DNA from: an uncultured Propionivibrio sp.
GTDB taxonomy: Bacteria > Pseudomonadota > Gammaproteobacteria > Burkholderiales > Rhodocyclaceae
Length of the DNA: 38,129 bases
Reading direction: 5' to 3'
Assembly: GCA_938040985.1 (NCBI GenBank)
Contig: CALHZD010000048.1
Location: forward strand, 1 to 38,129
This document shows, piece after piece, positions 8,308 to 17,253 of this stretch. Positions within the stretch are counted from its first letter, which is position 1. The number at the start of each line of letters is the position of its first letter. The notes beneath the pieces were generated by a model, which was not told the DNA's origin, ran no database searches, and worked only from the letters and a program-made list of their open reading frames with translations. The position numbers were made by a program, and so were the translations under genes.

Positions 8308-9666
8308 ATGAACGCCCTGCGCTACCCGTCCGAAACCATTGCCGCCATTGCAACTGCTGCCGGGCGGGGCGGGGTCGGTATCGTCAGGATATCCGGGCAG
8401 AATCTCGCCGAATTTGCCTGGCAACTGTGCGGCAGTCTCCCGCCGCCGCGCATGGCGACGCTAACCCGCTTTCGTGCCGCCGATCATGCGCCGATTGACA
8501 GCGGCTTGATACTTTATTTTCCCGCACCGCATTCCTTTACCGGCGAGGATGTCATCGAGCTGCATGGTCACGGCGGGCCAATTGTCCTCAATTTATTGTT
8601 GAGACGCTGCCTGGATCTGGGCGCCCGGCTGGCCGAGCCGGGAGAATTCACGCGACGCGCCTACCTCAATGGCAAGATCGATTTAACGCAAGCCGAGGCG
8701 GTTGCCGATCTCATCGACGCGGCCAGCGCCGCCGCCGCCCGCAGCGCCGCACGCTCTTTACAAGGCGAATTTTCACGGGAAATTCATCAATTGCTCGATG
8801 CGCTGACCCGGTTGCAGGCACTCACCGAAGCTACGCTCGATTTTCCCGGCGAGGAAATCGATTTTCTGGAGTCTGCCAATGCATTTGGCCAGCTCAAAGA
8901 TTTGCAAAACCGCCTCGACGCCGTATTTGACCGCGCCCGGCAAGGCCGTTTGCTGCAAGAAGGATTACATGTTGTCATCGTTGGCCAGCCGAATGTCGGT
9001 AAATCAAGCCTGCTCAACCGTCTGGTTGGCGACGAATTGGCCATCGTTACGCCAATCGCCGGCACCACGCGCGATATCGTCAGCGGCACTCTGCATATCG
9101 AAGGCATTCCGCTGCATATCATCGATACCGCCGGCCTGCGTGATACCGATGATGAAGTCGAACGGATCGGTATTGACCGTGCCTGGCGGGAAATCAACCG
9201 TGCCGACGCCATTATCCTGTTGGTCGACAGCCGATCCGGCGTTAGCCAAGCCGACCAAGAAATTCTGGCGCGCCTGCCGCAGCAACCGGCGCATTTGATC
9301 ATTCACAACAAGATCGATCTTGTCGAAAAAGACAATTGCCGCGCCGAACGTCAGGAAGACGGCAATAGCATTTCATTGTTCCTTTCTGCCAAAACGGGCG
9401 AGGGCGTTGAATTGCTGAGTCGCGAGCTGCTGCGCCTTGCCGGCTGGCATCCGGCCGAAAATGTTTTCATTGCCCGCGAACGCCATTTGCAAGCGCTGAC
9501 CCAAACCCGCGAACATCTTGCCCAGGCATGCCGCCAATTGCCGCAACTCGAACTGTTTGCGGAAGAACTGCGCCTTGCCCAGCGCGCACTCGCTTCGATC
9601 ACCGGCGCTTTTACCACCGACGAGCTGTTGGGCAAAATATTTAGCCGATTCTGCATCGGGAAATAG
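8308..9666 (+). CDS. mnmE: tRNA uridine-5-carboxymethylaminomethyl modification GTPase MnmE
   Basis: With MnmG it installs the cmnm5 or nm5 group at wobble U34 of certain tRNAs, using GTP and a tetrahydrofolate carbon. The 452 residues hold the N-terminal folate-binding domain (TIAAIATAAGRGGVGIVRISG in outline, FTGEDVIELHGHGG near 77-90), the helical domain, an inserted Ras-like G domain (G1 GQPNVGKSS 226-234, G3 DTAG 273-276, G4 NKID 334-337), and the catalytic C-terminal FCIGK (448-452). Length matches E. coli (454). The ATG start lacks a strong ribosome site. It closes the rpmH series and converges with ptsI. Confidence 0.97.
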   Translation: MNALRYPSETIAAIATAAGRGGVGIVRISGQNLAEFAWQLCGSLPPPRMATLTRFRAADHAPIDSGLILYFPAPHSFTGEDVIELHGHGGPIVLNLLLRRCLDLGARLAEPGEFTRRAYLNGKIDLTQAEAVADLIDAASAAAARSAARSLQGEFSREIHQLLDALTRLQALTEATLDFPGEEIDFLESANAFGQLKDLQNRLDAVFDRARQGRLLQEGLHVVIVGQPNVGKSSLLNRLVGDELAIVTPIAGTTRDIVSGTLHIEGIPLHIIDTAGLRDTDDEVERIGIDRAWREINRADAIILLVDSRSGVSQADQEILARLPQQPAHLIIHNKIDLVEKDNCRAERQEDGNSISLFLSAKTGEGVELLSRELLRLAGWHPAENVFIARERHLQALTQTREHLAQACRQLPQLELFAEELRLAQRALASITGAFTTDELLGKIFSRFCIGK

Positions 9667-9841
9667 GCGATCTCCCATAGCGTTTCGATAGCTCTTGGAA
9701 GTTATTTCTCAAGGGAGGAAGAAGCTTCCGCATTAATGACAGCATGGCGTCGCCAAGGAAATGGCGTACCGAGTGATGCTCAATTATTTACGAGCGCCCC
9801 TCAGTAAGCGCTGCGCATAGTGATTGGCGCCGGCTCTAGGG

Positions 9842-11596
9842 TCAGACGGATTCGGCATTAAGGCGATCGACCTGTTCGCGGATCTTTGAGGTTTCGTCCA
9901 GCCTGAGAATGCGGCGGACGCTGTGCGCCAATGCGCCGGCGTCGCTTTGTTTGATCCGCTGTTTAACGCCGGGGATGTGCGCCGGGAACATCGAGAATCC
10001 GCGCAGCCCCATGCCGAGCAGGAGGCGCGTCATGTGCGGATCGCCCGCCAGTTCGCCGCAGATCGATACCGGTATCCCCGCCTTGTTGCCGCTGCCGATG
10101 ACATACGCCAACAGCCTAAGAATGGCCGGATGCAGCGGGTCATAGAGATGCGCGACCTGTTCGTCGCTGCGGTCGATGGCCAACGTATACTGGATCAGGT
10201 CGTTGGTTCCGATAGAGAGAAAATTCAACTTGCGTAGGAACAGGCTGGCCGTCAGCGCTGCCGCCGGCACCTCGATCATGCCGCCGATTTCAATGGTTTC
10301 GTCAAAAGCGATCCGTTCGCCGCGCAGGCTGGCTTTGGCCTGTTCGACGGCCGCCAGCGACTGGTTGATTTGATGTTCGTGCGAGAGCATTGGAATCAGG
10401 ATTCTCGCCTTGCCGTATTTTGAGGCGCGCAGAATAGCGCGCAATTGAGCGTGAAAGAATTTTGGCTCGGCCAGCGAGAGGCGAATCGAGCGCAGCCCGA
10501 GTGCCGGGTTGATGTGTTTTCGCCCGATCGTCATTTGCGGCGAATCCAGATGCTTGTCGTTGCCCAGGTCGAAGGTGCGGATCGTCACCGGCCTCCCATC
10601 CATACCCTTGACGACTTTACGGTATGCCTCGAACTGTTCCTCCTCGCTGGGCATGCCGCCGCGCCCGAGGAAAATAAATTCCGTGCGCAGCAGACCGACG
10701 CCTTCCGCTCCAACGTCCAGTGCGGCATCAACTTCACCCGGTTCGTCGAGGTTAGCCAACATCTCAATCTTGACTTTATCGAGCGTGGTGGCGCGGGCTG
10801 ATTTGAGCAGTTTGAGCCGAGCGCGCTCGATCTCGAATTCGCTTTTCTTGATTTGGTATTCTTCGAGAATGCGCGAATCAGGATTGACGATCACAACGCC
10901 GCGTTCACCGTCGATGATTAATTGCTCGCCGTTGCGGATCAGCCGACGGGCGGTGTACAGGCCGAGCACCGCCGGGATGCCCATGCCGCGCGCCAGGATG
11001 GCTGTATGCGATGTGGCGCCGCCGACATCGGTAATGAAGGAAACGAAATTGTGATCCTTGTAGGCCACAATGTCCGCCGGCGAGAGATCATGAGCGACGG
11101 CGATTAGCGGCTCGCCGCGATTGGCCTTGGCGATACGGTTGCTGGCTGAATTGCGGCCGGTCAGCTCGCGCACGACGCGCTCGACAACTTGGCAGACATC
11201 GTAGCGCCGTTCACGCAGGTAAGGGTCGTCGATGGCGTCGAACTGCTCGACCAGCAGTTCCATCTGCTGGACAATCGCCCATTCGGCGTTACAGCGGCGC
11301 TCGCGAATGATTTGTTTGGGCGCTTCCGATAAATCGGCGTCGGAAAGAATCATGACGTGCAGGTCGACGAAAGCGCTGACGTCGGTCGTCATGTTGCCGG
11401 CATCTTCGCGTAAGGATTCGAGTTCCGCGCGTACTTTGGCCATTGCCGCTTCAAAACGGGCGATTTCCTTATCGATCTGGCGCGGTGCGATGAACAGATG
11501 CGATACTTCCAGCGTTACCTGTGAAACGAGGTGTGCCCGCCCGATAGCAATCCCGCTGGAAACGGCCAGGCCGTGCAGAGTAAAGCTGATCGTCAC
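9842..11596 (-). CDS. ptsI: PTS enzyme I (phosphoenolpyruvate-protein phosphotransferase)
   Basis: Transfers phosphate from phosphoenolpyruvate to HPr in the cytoplasm. The 584 residues contain the N-terminal HPr-binding and swivelling domain with the phosphorylated histidine in GGATSHTAILARG (His197) and the C-terminal PEP-binding barrel with GxGLLRTEF, the metal-binding segment FLSIGTNDLIQY and the active-site cysteine in SICGELA. The start is GTG at 11596 with AAGG 7 nt upstream. It lies 9 bp after ptsH. No sugar permease is nearby, so a regulatory PTS role (as in many betaproteobacteria) is more likely than sugar uptake. Length is slightly above E. coli (575). Confidence 0.95.
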   Translation of the reverse strand: MTISFTLHGLAVSSGIAIGRAHLVSQVTLEVSHLFIAPRQIDKEIARFEAAMAKVRAELESLREDAGNMTTDVSAFVDLHVMILSDADLSEAPKQIIRERRCNAEWAIVQQMELLVEQFDAIDDPYLRERRYDVCQVVERVVRELTGRNSASNRIAKANRGEPLIAVAHDLSPADIVAYKDHNFVSFITDVGGATSHTAILARGMGIPAVLGLYTARRLIRNGEQLIIDGERGVVIVNPDSRILEEYQIKKSEFEIERARLKLLKSARATTLDKVKIEMLANLDEPGEVDAALDVGAEGVGLLRTEFIFLGRGGMPSEEEQFEAYRKVVKGMDGRPVTIRTFDLGNDKHLDSPQMTIGRKHINPALGLRSIRLSLAEPKFFHAQLRAILRASKYGKARILIPMLSHEHQINQSLAAVEQAKASLRGERIAFDETIEIGGMIEVPAAALTASLFLRKLNFLSIGTNDLIQYTLAIDRSDEQVAHLYDPLHPAILRLLAYVIGSGNKAGIPVSICGELAGDPHMTRLLLGMGLRGFSMFPAHIPGVKQRIKQSDAGALAHSVRRILRLDETSKIREQVDRLNAESV

Positions 11597-11605
11597 CTTG
11601 CCACC

Positions 11606-11875
11606 TTATTCGCCTTCGCCGAATTTATCGCCGATCAGCTTGATGATCGCTTCAAGCGCCGGTTGTTCATCCTCGCCGATGGTCTCGATAACGACGGTCG
11701 AGCCTTTAGCCGCTGCCAGCATCATGACGCCCATAATGCTTTTTGCGTTGACGCGACGGGTGCCTTTCTCCATCCAGACGTCGGCGCTGAAACTGGACGC
11801 CAGTTGCGTCAGCTTGGCTGATGCGCGGGCGTGCAGCCCGAGTTTGTTGATGATCTGAACTTCAGCGCGTGCCAT
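11606..11875 (-). CDS. ptsH: Phosphocarrier protein HPr
   Basis: Phosphate carrier between enzyme I and EIIA proteins. The 89 residues show the HPr fold signatures: active-site His15 in NKLGLHARAS and the regulatory serine Ser46 in AKSIMGVMML, which could be a target of an HprK kinase located elsewhere. The ATG start has AGGA about 10 nt upstream. It is followed after 9 bp by ptsI and preceded by gshB. In many betaproteobacteria an EIIA-Man gene sits between gshB and ptsH; only 139 bp separate them here, with no such gene. Confidence 0.96.
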   Translation of the reverse strand: MARAEVQIINKLGLHARASAKLTQLASSFSADVWMEKGTRRVNAKSIMGVMMLAAAKGSTVVIETIGEDEQPALEAIIKLIGDKFGEGE

Positions 11876-12014
11876 ATTACAAATATCCTCGTATTGGTGA
11901 TTGGCGCGGTGGTTATTTCCGTCCCTGTGTTCCTATGCGCCGCCCTTGACGGCGCGCCGACCAGAGCTATTTTACTCAGGGATTGCGTATCTTGCCGATG
12001 CCATGGTGCCCGCT

Positions 12015-12959
12015 TTATGGGGCGCAATGGCGTTCCAGCGCGGCGATCAACAGTGCCGCGGCGTCGAAGCCGCTATCCCGAGCGATTTCGACCATGCAGG
12101 TCGGGCTGGTGACGTTGATTTCGGTCAGGTAGTCGCCAATGACATCAATGCCGACGAACAGTAACCCGCGTGCGGTGAGCGCTGGCGCCAGCGCCTCGGC
12201 AATTTCACGGTCACGCGCGCTGAGCGGCTGTACAAGGCCGCGCCCGCCCGCCGCCAGGTTGCCGCGCGTTTCTCCGGCTTTCGGGATGCGCGCCAGACAG
12301 TACGGAACGACCTGACCGTCAACGATCAGGATGCGTTTGTCGCCCTGGCTGATTTCCGGAATGTGGCGTTGCGCCATAATCGTGCGCCGTCCCAGCCGGG
12401 TCAGCGTTTCGATGATGACATTGCGGTTCGGGTCGTCGGCGCGCACGCGGAACACCTGGCTGCCGCCCATGCCGTCGAGCGGTTTGAGAACGCAGTCCTG
12501 TTGTGCGTCGATGAACGCCTGGATCGGCGCGGCTTCGCGCGCGACCAGCGTCGGGGCGGTGAACTGCGGAAATTCCAGAATAGCAAGTTTTTCCGAATGG
12601 TCGCGCAGGGCGGCCGGGCGGTTGAATACGCGCGCCCCTTCTGCCTCGGCGCGTTCGAGCAGCCAAGTGGTGGTAACGTACTCCATGTCAAAAGGCGGAT
12701 CCTTGCGCATCAGCACGGCGGAAAAATCATGCAGCGGCAACGCCTCGCGAGCGATCTCTTGATACCAGCGGGCATCGTTGCCGGAAATTTCCAGATGAGC
12801 GGCCTCGGCGCAGACGCCATGCGCGGCGGCATAAAGGGCGGGCTGTTCGATGACCCAGACGGCATGCCCCGCGTTGCGCGCGGCGCGCATCATGGCGATG
12901 CTCGAATCCTTGGCCGGCTTGAGCGTATGCGGCGGGTCGATGATGAAAGCGATGCGCAT
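12015..12959 (-). CDS. gshB: Glutathione synthetase
   Basis: ATP-dependent second step of glutathione synthesis, joining gamma-glutamylcysteine and glycine. The start MRIAFIIDPPHTLKPAKDSS is the family N-terminus, giving 314 residues (E. coli 316); a longer reading frame upstream overlaps gshA and is not used. ATP-grasp features include VLKPLDGMGGSQVF near 152-165 and the C-terminal GIDVIGDYLTEINVTSPT with metal-binding Asp, Glu and Asn. The ATG overlaps the gshA stop by one base, with GGAGG about 10 nt upstream inside gshA, showing tight coupling. Confidence 0.96.
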   Translation of the reverse strand: MRIAFIIDPPHTLKPAKDSSIAMMRAARNAGHAVWVIEQPALYAAAHGVCAEAAHLEISGNDARWYQEIAREALPLHDFSAVLMRKDPPFDMEYVTTTWLLERAEAEGARVFNRPAALRDHSEKLAILEFPQFTAPTLVAREAAPIQAFIDAQQDCVLKPLDGMGGSQVFRVRADDPNRNVIIETLTRLGRRTIMAQRHIPEISQGDKRILIVDGQVVPYCLARIPKAGETRGNLAAGGRGLVQPLSARDREIAEALAPALTARGLLFVGIDVIGDYLTEINVTSPTCMVEIARDSGFDAAALLIAALERHCAP

Positions 12960-14260
12960 CAGAGTGCCTCCTCCGACGGCTCGGTACGTTCGATTTCCAG
13001 CGCGGCCGCCAGCAACGCCAGCCGCGCGACGACGCCGTAGGCGTAGAAACGGTTGGGCGGCGCATCCGGGGTCTGCCGGCAATCGGGCAGCGAGCAGCAG
13101 GTTTCAAAGGCCAGCGGTTCAAAATGCATGCCCGGCGCGTTGAGGTTTTCATCAATGCCGCGCTCGCTGTGAACGCGATAGAAGCCGCCGACGACAAAGC
13201 GGTCGATCATATACACCACCGGTTCGGCAACGCCGGCCTTGCCGTCCTTCTCGACGCGCTCAAAGGTATGCACGCCTTCCTGGATAATGACCTGGCTGAC
13301 GTTCAGTCCTTCCTTGATGACCGACATCTTGTTGCGCTGGCGGCGGTTGAGGCCGATCACCTCGTCGGCGCTTCTGACCGTCATGACGCCCATGCCGTAG
13401 GTGCCGGCGTCCGCCTTGACGACGACAAACGGCGTCTCCTCAATACCATATTCCTGATATTTCTGACGGATCAGCGCCAGGACGACATTGACGCTGTCGG
13501 CTAGGCATTCCTCGCCCTGGCGTCCGTGGAAGTCGATGTGTCTGCAAACGGAGAAATACGGATTGATCCGCCAGGGATCGATGCCGATGAGCCGGGCAAA
13601 TTCGTCCGCGATTTCGTCGTAAGCCGCGAAATGATTGGATTTGCGGCGCATCGCCCAACCCGCGTGTACGGGCGGCAGCACAAACTGTTCGTCAAGATTC
13701 TTCAGAATTTCGGGAATGCCGGCAGACAGATCGTTATTGAGCAGAATCGCGCAGGGATCAAAATCTTTCAGTCCCAGGCGGTTGCCGCTGCGCACCAGCG
13801 GCTCCAGCAATAACGACTGACCGTTGGGCAGATCGACCGGCGTTGGCGCCTGGATATCCGGAATCAGCGTGCCGATGCGGACGTTCAGGCCGGTCATGCG
13901 GAAAATATTGACGAGCTGCGCTACATTTTGCAGATAGAACTGGTTGCGCGTGTGATTTTCGGGAATCAGCAGCAGGCTTTTGGCGTTCGGGCAGATTTTT
14001 TCAATGGCGCTCATCGCCGCCTGCACGCACAGCGGCATAAAATCGGCCGACAAATTGTTGAAGCCGCCGGGAAAGAGGTTCATGTCGATGGGCGCCAGCT
14101 TGAAGCCCGCATTGCGCAGATCGACCGAGCCGTAAAAAGGCGGCATATGTTCCTGCCACTGGTTGCGCAACCAGCGCTCGATGTCGGGCGCAGCGTCAAG
14201 AAAACGTTTTTCGAGTTCAAGCAGCGGGCCGTTCAATGCGGTCGTGAGGTGGGGTACCAT
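12959..14260 (-). CDS. gshA: Glutamate--cysteine ligase (proteobacterial GshA type)
   Basis: First step of glutathione synthesis. The 433 residues resemble the glutamate-cysteine ligase family first set apart in Acidithiobacillus and betaproteobacteria, which differs from the E. coli enzyme. Visible features are VDLRNAGFKLAPIDMNLFPGGFNNL in outline (PIDxNLFPGGFNN near 57-70), VVKADAGTYGMGV (about 281-293) as a nucleotide-binding glycine loop, and IQEGVHTFE. The ATG has AGGAGA 6-7 nt upstream. It starts 72 bp after the methyltransferase stop and overlaps gshB. The high G+C (45 of 60 at 13021-13080) contrasts with dnaN. Confidence 0.95.
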   Translation of the reverse strand: MVPHLTTALNGPLLELEKRFLDAAPDIERWLRNQWQEHMPPFYGSVDLRNAGFKLAPIDMNLFPGGFNNLSADFMPLCVQAAMSAIEKICPNAKSLLLIPENHTRNQFYLQNVAQLVNIFRMTGLNVRIGTLIPDIQAPTPVDLPNGQSLLLEPLVRSGNRLGLKDFDPCAILLNNDLSAGIPEILKNLDEQFVLPPVHAGWAMRRKSNHFAAYDEIADEFARLIGIDPWRINPYFSVCRHIDFHGRQGEECLADSVNVVLALIRQKYQEYGIEETPFVVVKADAGTYGMGVMTVRSADEVIGLNRRQRNKMSVIKEGLNVSQVIIQEGVHTFERVEKDGKAGVAEPVVYMIDRFVVGGFYRVHSERGIDENLNAPGMHFEPLAFETCCSLPDCRQTPDAPPNRFYAYGVVARLALLAAALEIERTEPSEEAL

Positions 14261-14332
14261 GATGTCTCCTGTCTCTTTTCTGTTAATCCATGGGCGGGAC
14301 GACCGGAATCAGCCAATGCGCTTGAATGTTTC

Positions 14333-15604
14333 TCATGACTTCGATTTTCCCGATCCCGACACTGCGCAGTCATTCGGTAGAAAGGTGTGAAAGGACGCAG
14401 GCAGCGGCGCCTGTTCCAGACTGCGCTGCGTAAAGAGAAAGCGGCCGTCGCAGACAAAGCCCAGATCCGCCCAATCGACGGCGTTAAGCGCCGAAGCCAG
14501 TTGCCGGACGTCGGTTTCCGGCCGATGCGGGAAAATTGCTAATACCGCCCCATCATAATGCGGACAGTCATGCACAAAGAAGGGCTGCCGCCGGCGTGTC
14601 TTGTTATTGACGTAAACCCGCGGTTGCGCCGATGCGTAATAACCGCGTCCCCATTGCCACCAGTTGCTTTCGTTAAATTTTCGGATGCCTCGCGCCATTA
14701 AGCGTCTTTTGTGCGGCAGCAGGACAGGCGGCGGCGGTGCGTCCGGCGCGCACCAGATCATCCGGCGCGTTTTGCCGTTGGCAACGGTAGATGAGCAGAC
14801 AAAATCGCGGTTACCGTGCGTTTCGCTGGCATAGAGCGCATCGGCTCCCGAGACGGCGCCCACTTTGACAAAGGCGATGTCGCGTAACGACAGGGGATAA
14901 TCGTTTCGGGTAAAAAGCAGCTGGCCGTTGTTTTCGGCAAAACGCCGTATTTGCCGCGGTAATTGCGCAAGACGAATGGCCGGCTGTCCGGCGCCAAGCG
15001 CGCTGTAGCGCGTGCGCCGGTCGTAATTGCCGAGTTCAAAGCGCCAGATGGCGCAGTTCGGCGTGACTTCATCGAACAGATGCAGATCGCCCAGATCGAT
15101 GAAGTCGGTGATTGTGCCGGCTTCATAAAGCAGGCGATTAAGCGGGATGGCTGAGGTGGCTTTGAGCAGATCGCGTGGCGTGATGAAGATCAGCTCGCCG
15201 CGCGGCGCCAGATGGCGCAGGCATTTTTCGATGAAAAAGAGGTAGAGATTGGCGCGGCCGTCAAGTACGCTGTTGCGCGTCAGGTAGCGTGTGGATTGCG
15301 GAATATCCTGGTAACGGACGTAGGGTGGATTGCCGATGATCGTGGCGAAGCATTCTTCTTCCGGGAGTTCAAAGAAATCCATGACCCGTGTTCCCGGCGG
15401 CGCGAAATCGGGATCGATCTCGATGCCGACGGCGTCGGGAAAATGCGCGAGAAAAGCGCCGTTGCCGCAGGCAGGCTCCAGTACGCGCCCGTGATTGCGT
15501 ACCAGCTCCAGCATGCAGTCGACGATGGTGGGCGGCGTGAAAAACTGACCGAGTCCAAAACCTTCGGTATCGTCGGGCAAGCGTTTGACAAAAGTGCGGG
15601 ACAT
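14333..15604 (-). CDS. Adenine-specific (N6) DNA methyltransferase, Eco57I/TaqI-like
   Basis: Probable AdoMet-dependent DNA adenine methyltransferase. In the 423-residue form, motif I is VLEPACGNGAF (41-51), the acidic AdoMet contact is GIEIDPDF (60-67), and the catalytic motif IV is NPPYVRY (92-98), typical of the gamma-type N6-adenine enzymes. The C-terminal half (about 210-423) is the likely target-recognition domain. No restriction endonuclease gene lies beside it, so it looks like an orphan. Start choice is uncertain: MSRTFVKRL at 15604 begins where family similarity seems to begin, but an in-frame ATG at 15775 overlaps the stop of the upstream lipoprotein gene as ATGA and would add 57 residues that look non-conserved. 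Neither has a good ribosome site. Confidence 0.8.
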   Translation of the reverse strand: MSRTFVKRLPDDTEGFGLGQFFTPPTIVDCMLELVRNHGRVLEPACGNGAFLAHFPDAVGIEIDPDFAPPGTRVMDFFELPEEECFATIIGNPPYVRYQDIPQSTRYLTRNSVLDGRANLYLFFIEKCLRHLAPRGELIFITPRDLLKATSAIPLNRLLYEAGTITDFIDLGDLHLFDEVTPNCAIWRFELGNYDRRTRYSALGAGQPAIRLAQLPRQIRRFAENNGQLLFTRNDYPLSLRDIAFVKVGAVSGADALYASETHGNRDFVCSSTVANGKTRRMIWCAPDAPPPPVLLPHKRRLMARGIRKFNESNWWQWGRGYYASAQPRVYVNNKTRRRQPFFVHDCPHYDGAVLAIFPHRPETDVRQLASALNAVDWADLGFVCDGRFLFTQRSLEQAPLPASFHTFLPNDCAVSGSGKSKS

Positions 15605-15771
15605 GGTGGCGGCTTTTCGTTCAGTGATGCACGTCGGCTGACTGGCATCCGTATGCCCAAGCTGGGCGCAATGGAGAAGCGTGGAAATGGCGGGAGTGAC
15701 AGGAATGGCAAAGCGCAGAAACGCATTTAGAGCCGTGCCCGGCCTACCCTGAAGCGCGGTCAGCTGCCCAT

Positions 15772-16398
15772 TCATTGTACGCGTGTTTCGCGCTCGGCCC
15801 GCCGCCGTTCGCGCTCGGCATCGCGTTTGGCGCGACGTTCCTGCCGTTCCTGCCGACTACGCGCTTCTTCGGCAGCTTTCTGGCGGTAGGCGGCCGCTTG
15901 CGCCGTCTTGTCGGCCTGCCGACGTTCGCGTTCGGCTGCGCGTTCCTGCTCCTTGCGCCGGTATTCTGCTGCTTGCCTTTGTTGTTCTGCCTCGCGCGCC
16001 TGAATATTGGTATTTCGCTCGGCCTCCCTGCGCTCGATTTCCATGCGCTGGACGTTGCGTTGAAAGTCGCGTGCGGGAATGTCGATGTCGCGCGCCTGGA
16101 GAATGGCTTCGGTATAGCGCGCCTTGGCGTCCCGCAGGCAACTGCTGACCAGGAATTTTTTGTAACACTCGGCCTGTTCGGCCACCAGGCGCTCTTCCGC
16201 CGCCTGCTGCATTGCCGCTGCGCGCTCACGCTGGGCGGCGGCCTGTTCCATCGTTTGTGGAATGCTCACGGCTTCTTTTTGCTTAACCGCTGGCGAGCAG
16301 GCCGTAACCAGTAGTACCAGGATGCCCAGCAGTGCCGGCGACAGGGCGGATAAATGAACGGATGCATTTCGTTGAGATTGATGCGGCTCAAACCTCAC
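15772..16398 (-). CDS. Putative lipoprotein with a long charged coiled coil
   Basis: I do not recognise a named family. The 208-residue product has a hydrophobic segment ending in the lipobox LVTAC (residues 30-34), predicting a lipid-anchored protein of about 175 mature residues. From about residue 50 it is dominated by Glu, Arg, Ala and Gln with few hydrophobics, a long charged helix or coiled coil; the last 60 residues are strongly Arg/Glu repeats. Two cysteines (in AECYKKFLVSSCLRDAK) could form a periplasmic disulfide. The start is GTG, supported by GGGGAG with 7-9 nt spacing; no in-frame ATG exists nearby. Its stop overlaps a possible ATG of the methyltransferase. Confidence 0.75.
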   Translation of the reverse strand: MRFEPHQSQRNASVHLSALSPALLGILVLLVTACSPAVKQKEAVSIPQTMEQAAAQRERAAAMQQAAEERLVAEQAECYKKFLVSSCLRDAKARYTEAILQARDIDIPARDFQRNVQRMEIERREAERNTNIQAREAEQQRQAAEYRRKEQERAAERERRQADKTAQAAAYRQKAAEEARSRQERQERRAKRDAERERRRAERETRVQ

Positions 16399-16544
16399 AA
16401 AGTATCTCCCCTTTATGGCACAGGGCGCATTGTCTCATGGAATGGCCGCAGATGGCGTCAGGAAGCCTGTTGCGCGACGGCGCGTTTGTTAGAATGGCGC
16501 CCTGTCGTTCATCTCGTTTATTTCTTTTTGATTCGGAGTGTGTT

Positions 16545-17153
16545 GTGAGAATCGTTTGTCTCGACCTGGAAGGCGTGCTGGTTCCTGAAATCTGGATTGA
16601 ATTTTCCGAGCGCACTGGTATCCCCGAACTGCGACGGACGACGCGCGATGAGCCGAACTACGACAAGCTCATGAAATACCGCCTCGATCTGCTGCGCCAG
16701 CACCGGCTGGGTTTGCCCGATATCCAGAACGTTATTGCTAGCATGGGGCCGATGCCGGGGGCGCGGGCGTTTCTCGATAAGCTGCGCGAGGACTACCAGG
16801 TCATCATTCTTTCCGACACTTTTTATGAATTTGCGCATCCGCTGATGCGCCAGCTGGCGTGGCCGACGCTGTTCTGCCACAGCTTGGAAGCGGGCGCCGA
16901 CGGCATGCTGACCGGCTATCGCCTGCGTATGCCGCAACAAAAACGGGAAGCCGTGGTGCGCCTGCGTGAGCTGAATTTCACCGTCGTCGCCGCAGGCGAT
17001 TCCTATAACGACACGGCAATGCTTGGTGCGGCGCATGCGGGCATCTTGTTTCATCCGCCGGAAAATGTTGTGCGTGAATTCTCGCAATATCCGGTTACTG
17101 AAAGCTATGATGCGCTGCGTGCCGAAATCGATAAGGCATTTGCGCGCATTTGA
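16545..17153 (+). CDS. thrH: Bifunctional phosphoserine phosphatase/homoserine phosphotransferase ThrH
   Basis: HAD-superfamily enzyme; the Pseudomonas homologue dephosphorylates phosphoserine and can pass the phosphate to homoserine, linking serine and threonine metabolism. The start is GTG at 16545 (GGAG about 9 nt upstream), giving RIVCLDLEGVLVPEIWIEF, the family N-terminus; the open frame runs further upstream but without similarity. HAD motifs are DLEGV (7-11) with the nucleophile Asp7, SDTFYEF, KR in QQKREAV, and GDSYNDT with the metal-binding aspartates. The 202 residues match the known size (205). TAGAAT at 16490-16495 is a possible -10. Confidence 0.92.
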   Translation: MRIVCLDLEGVLVPEIWIEFSERTGIPELRRTTRDEPNYDKLMKYRLDLLRQHRLGLPDIQNVIASMGPMPGARAFLDKLREDYQVIILSDTFYEFAHPLMRQLAWPTLFCHSLEAGADGMLTGYRLRMPQQKREAVVRLRELNFTVVAAGDSYNDTAMLGAAHAGILFHPPENVVREFSQYPVTESYDALRAEIDKAFARI

Positions 17154-17253
17154 GGTTGGGATTGCCGTTGTGTTTCCCGCCTTGTCCTGAATTTCCGGGC
17201 GCCGCCTTGTCTGTGTTTTTGCCGGGTACCGGCGCCGGCCGTGCGCCGCTTCC

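Noticed and set aside
11809..12027. Minus-strand frame in the gshB-ptsH gap as the missing EIIA
   Set aside because: It overlaps the ptsH start in another frame and has no EIIA motif or conserved histidine context.
12960..13082. Longer N-terminus for GshB
   Set aside because: It lies wholly within gshA and lacks similarity; the ATG at 12959 overlaps the gshA stop and has GGAGG upstream.
16332..16544. Longer N-terminus for ThrH
   Set aside because: The upstream part has no family similarity, overlaps the divergent lipoprotein 5' end, and the GTG at 16545 has a ribosome site.
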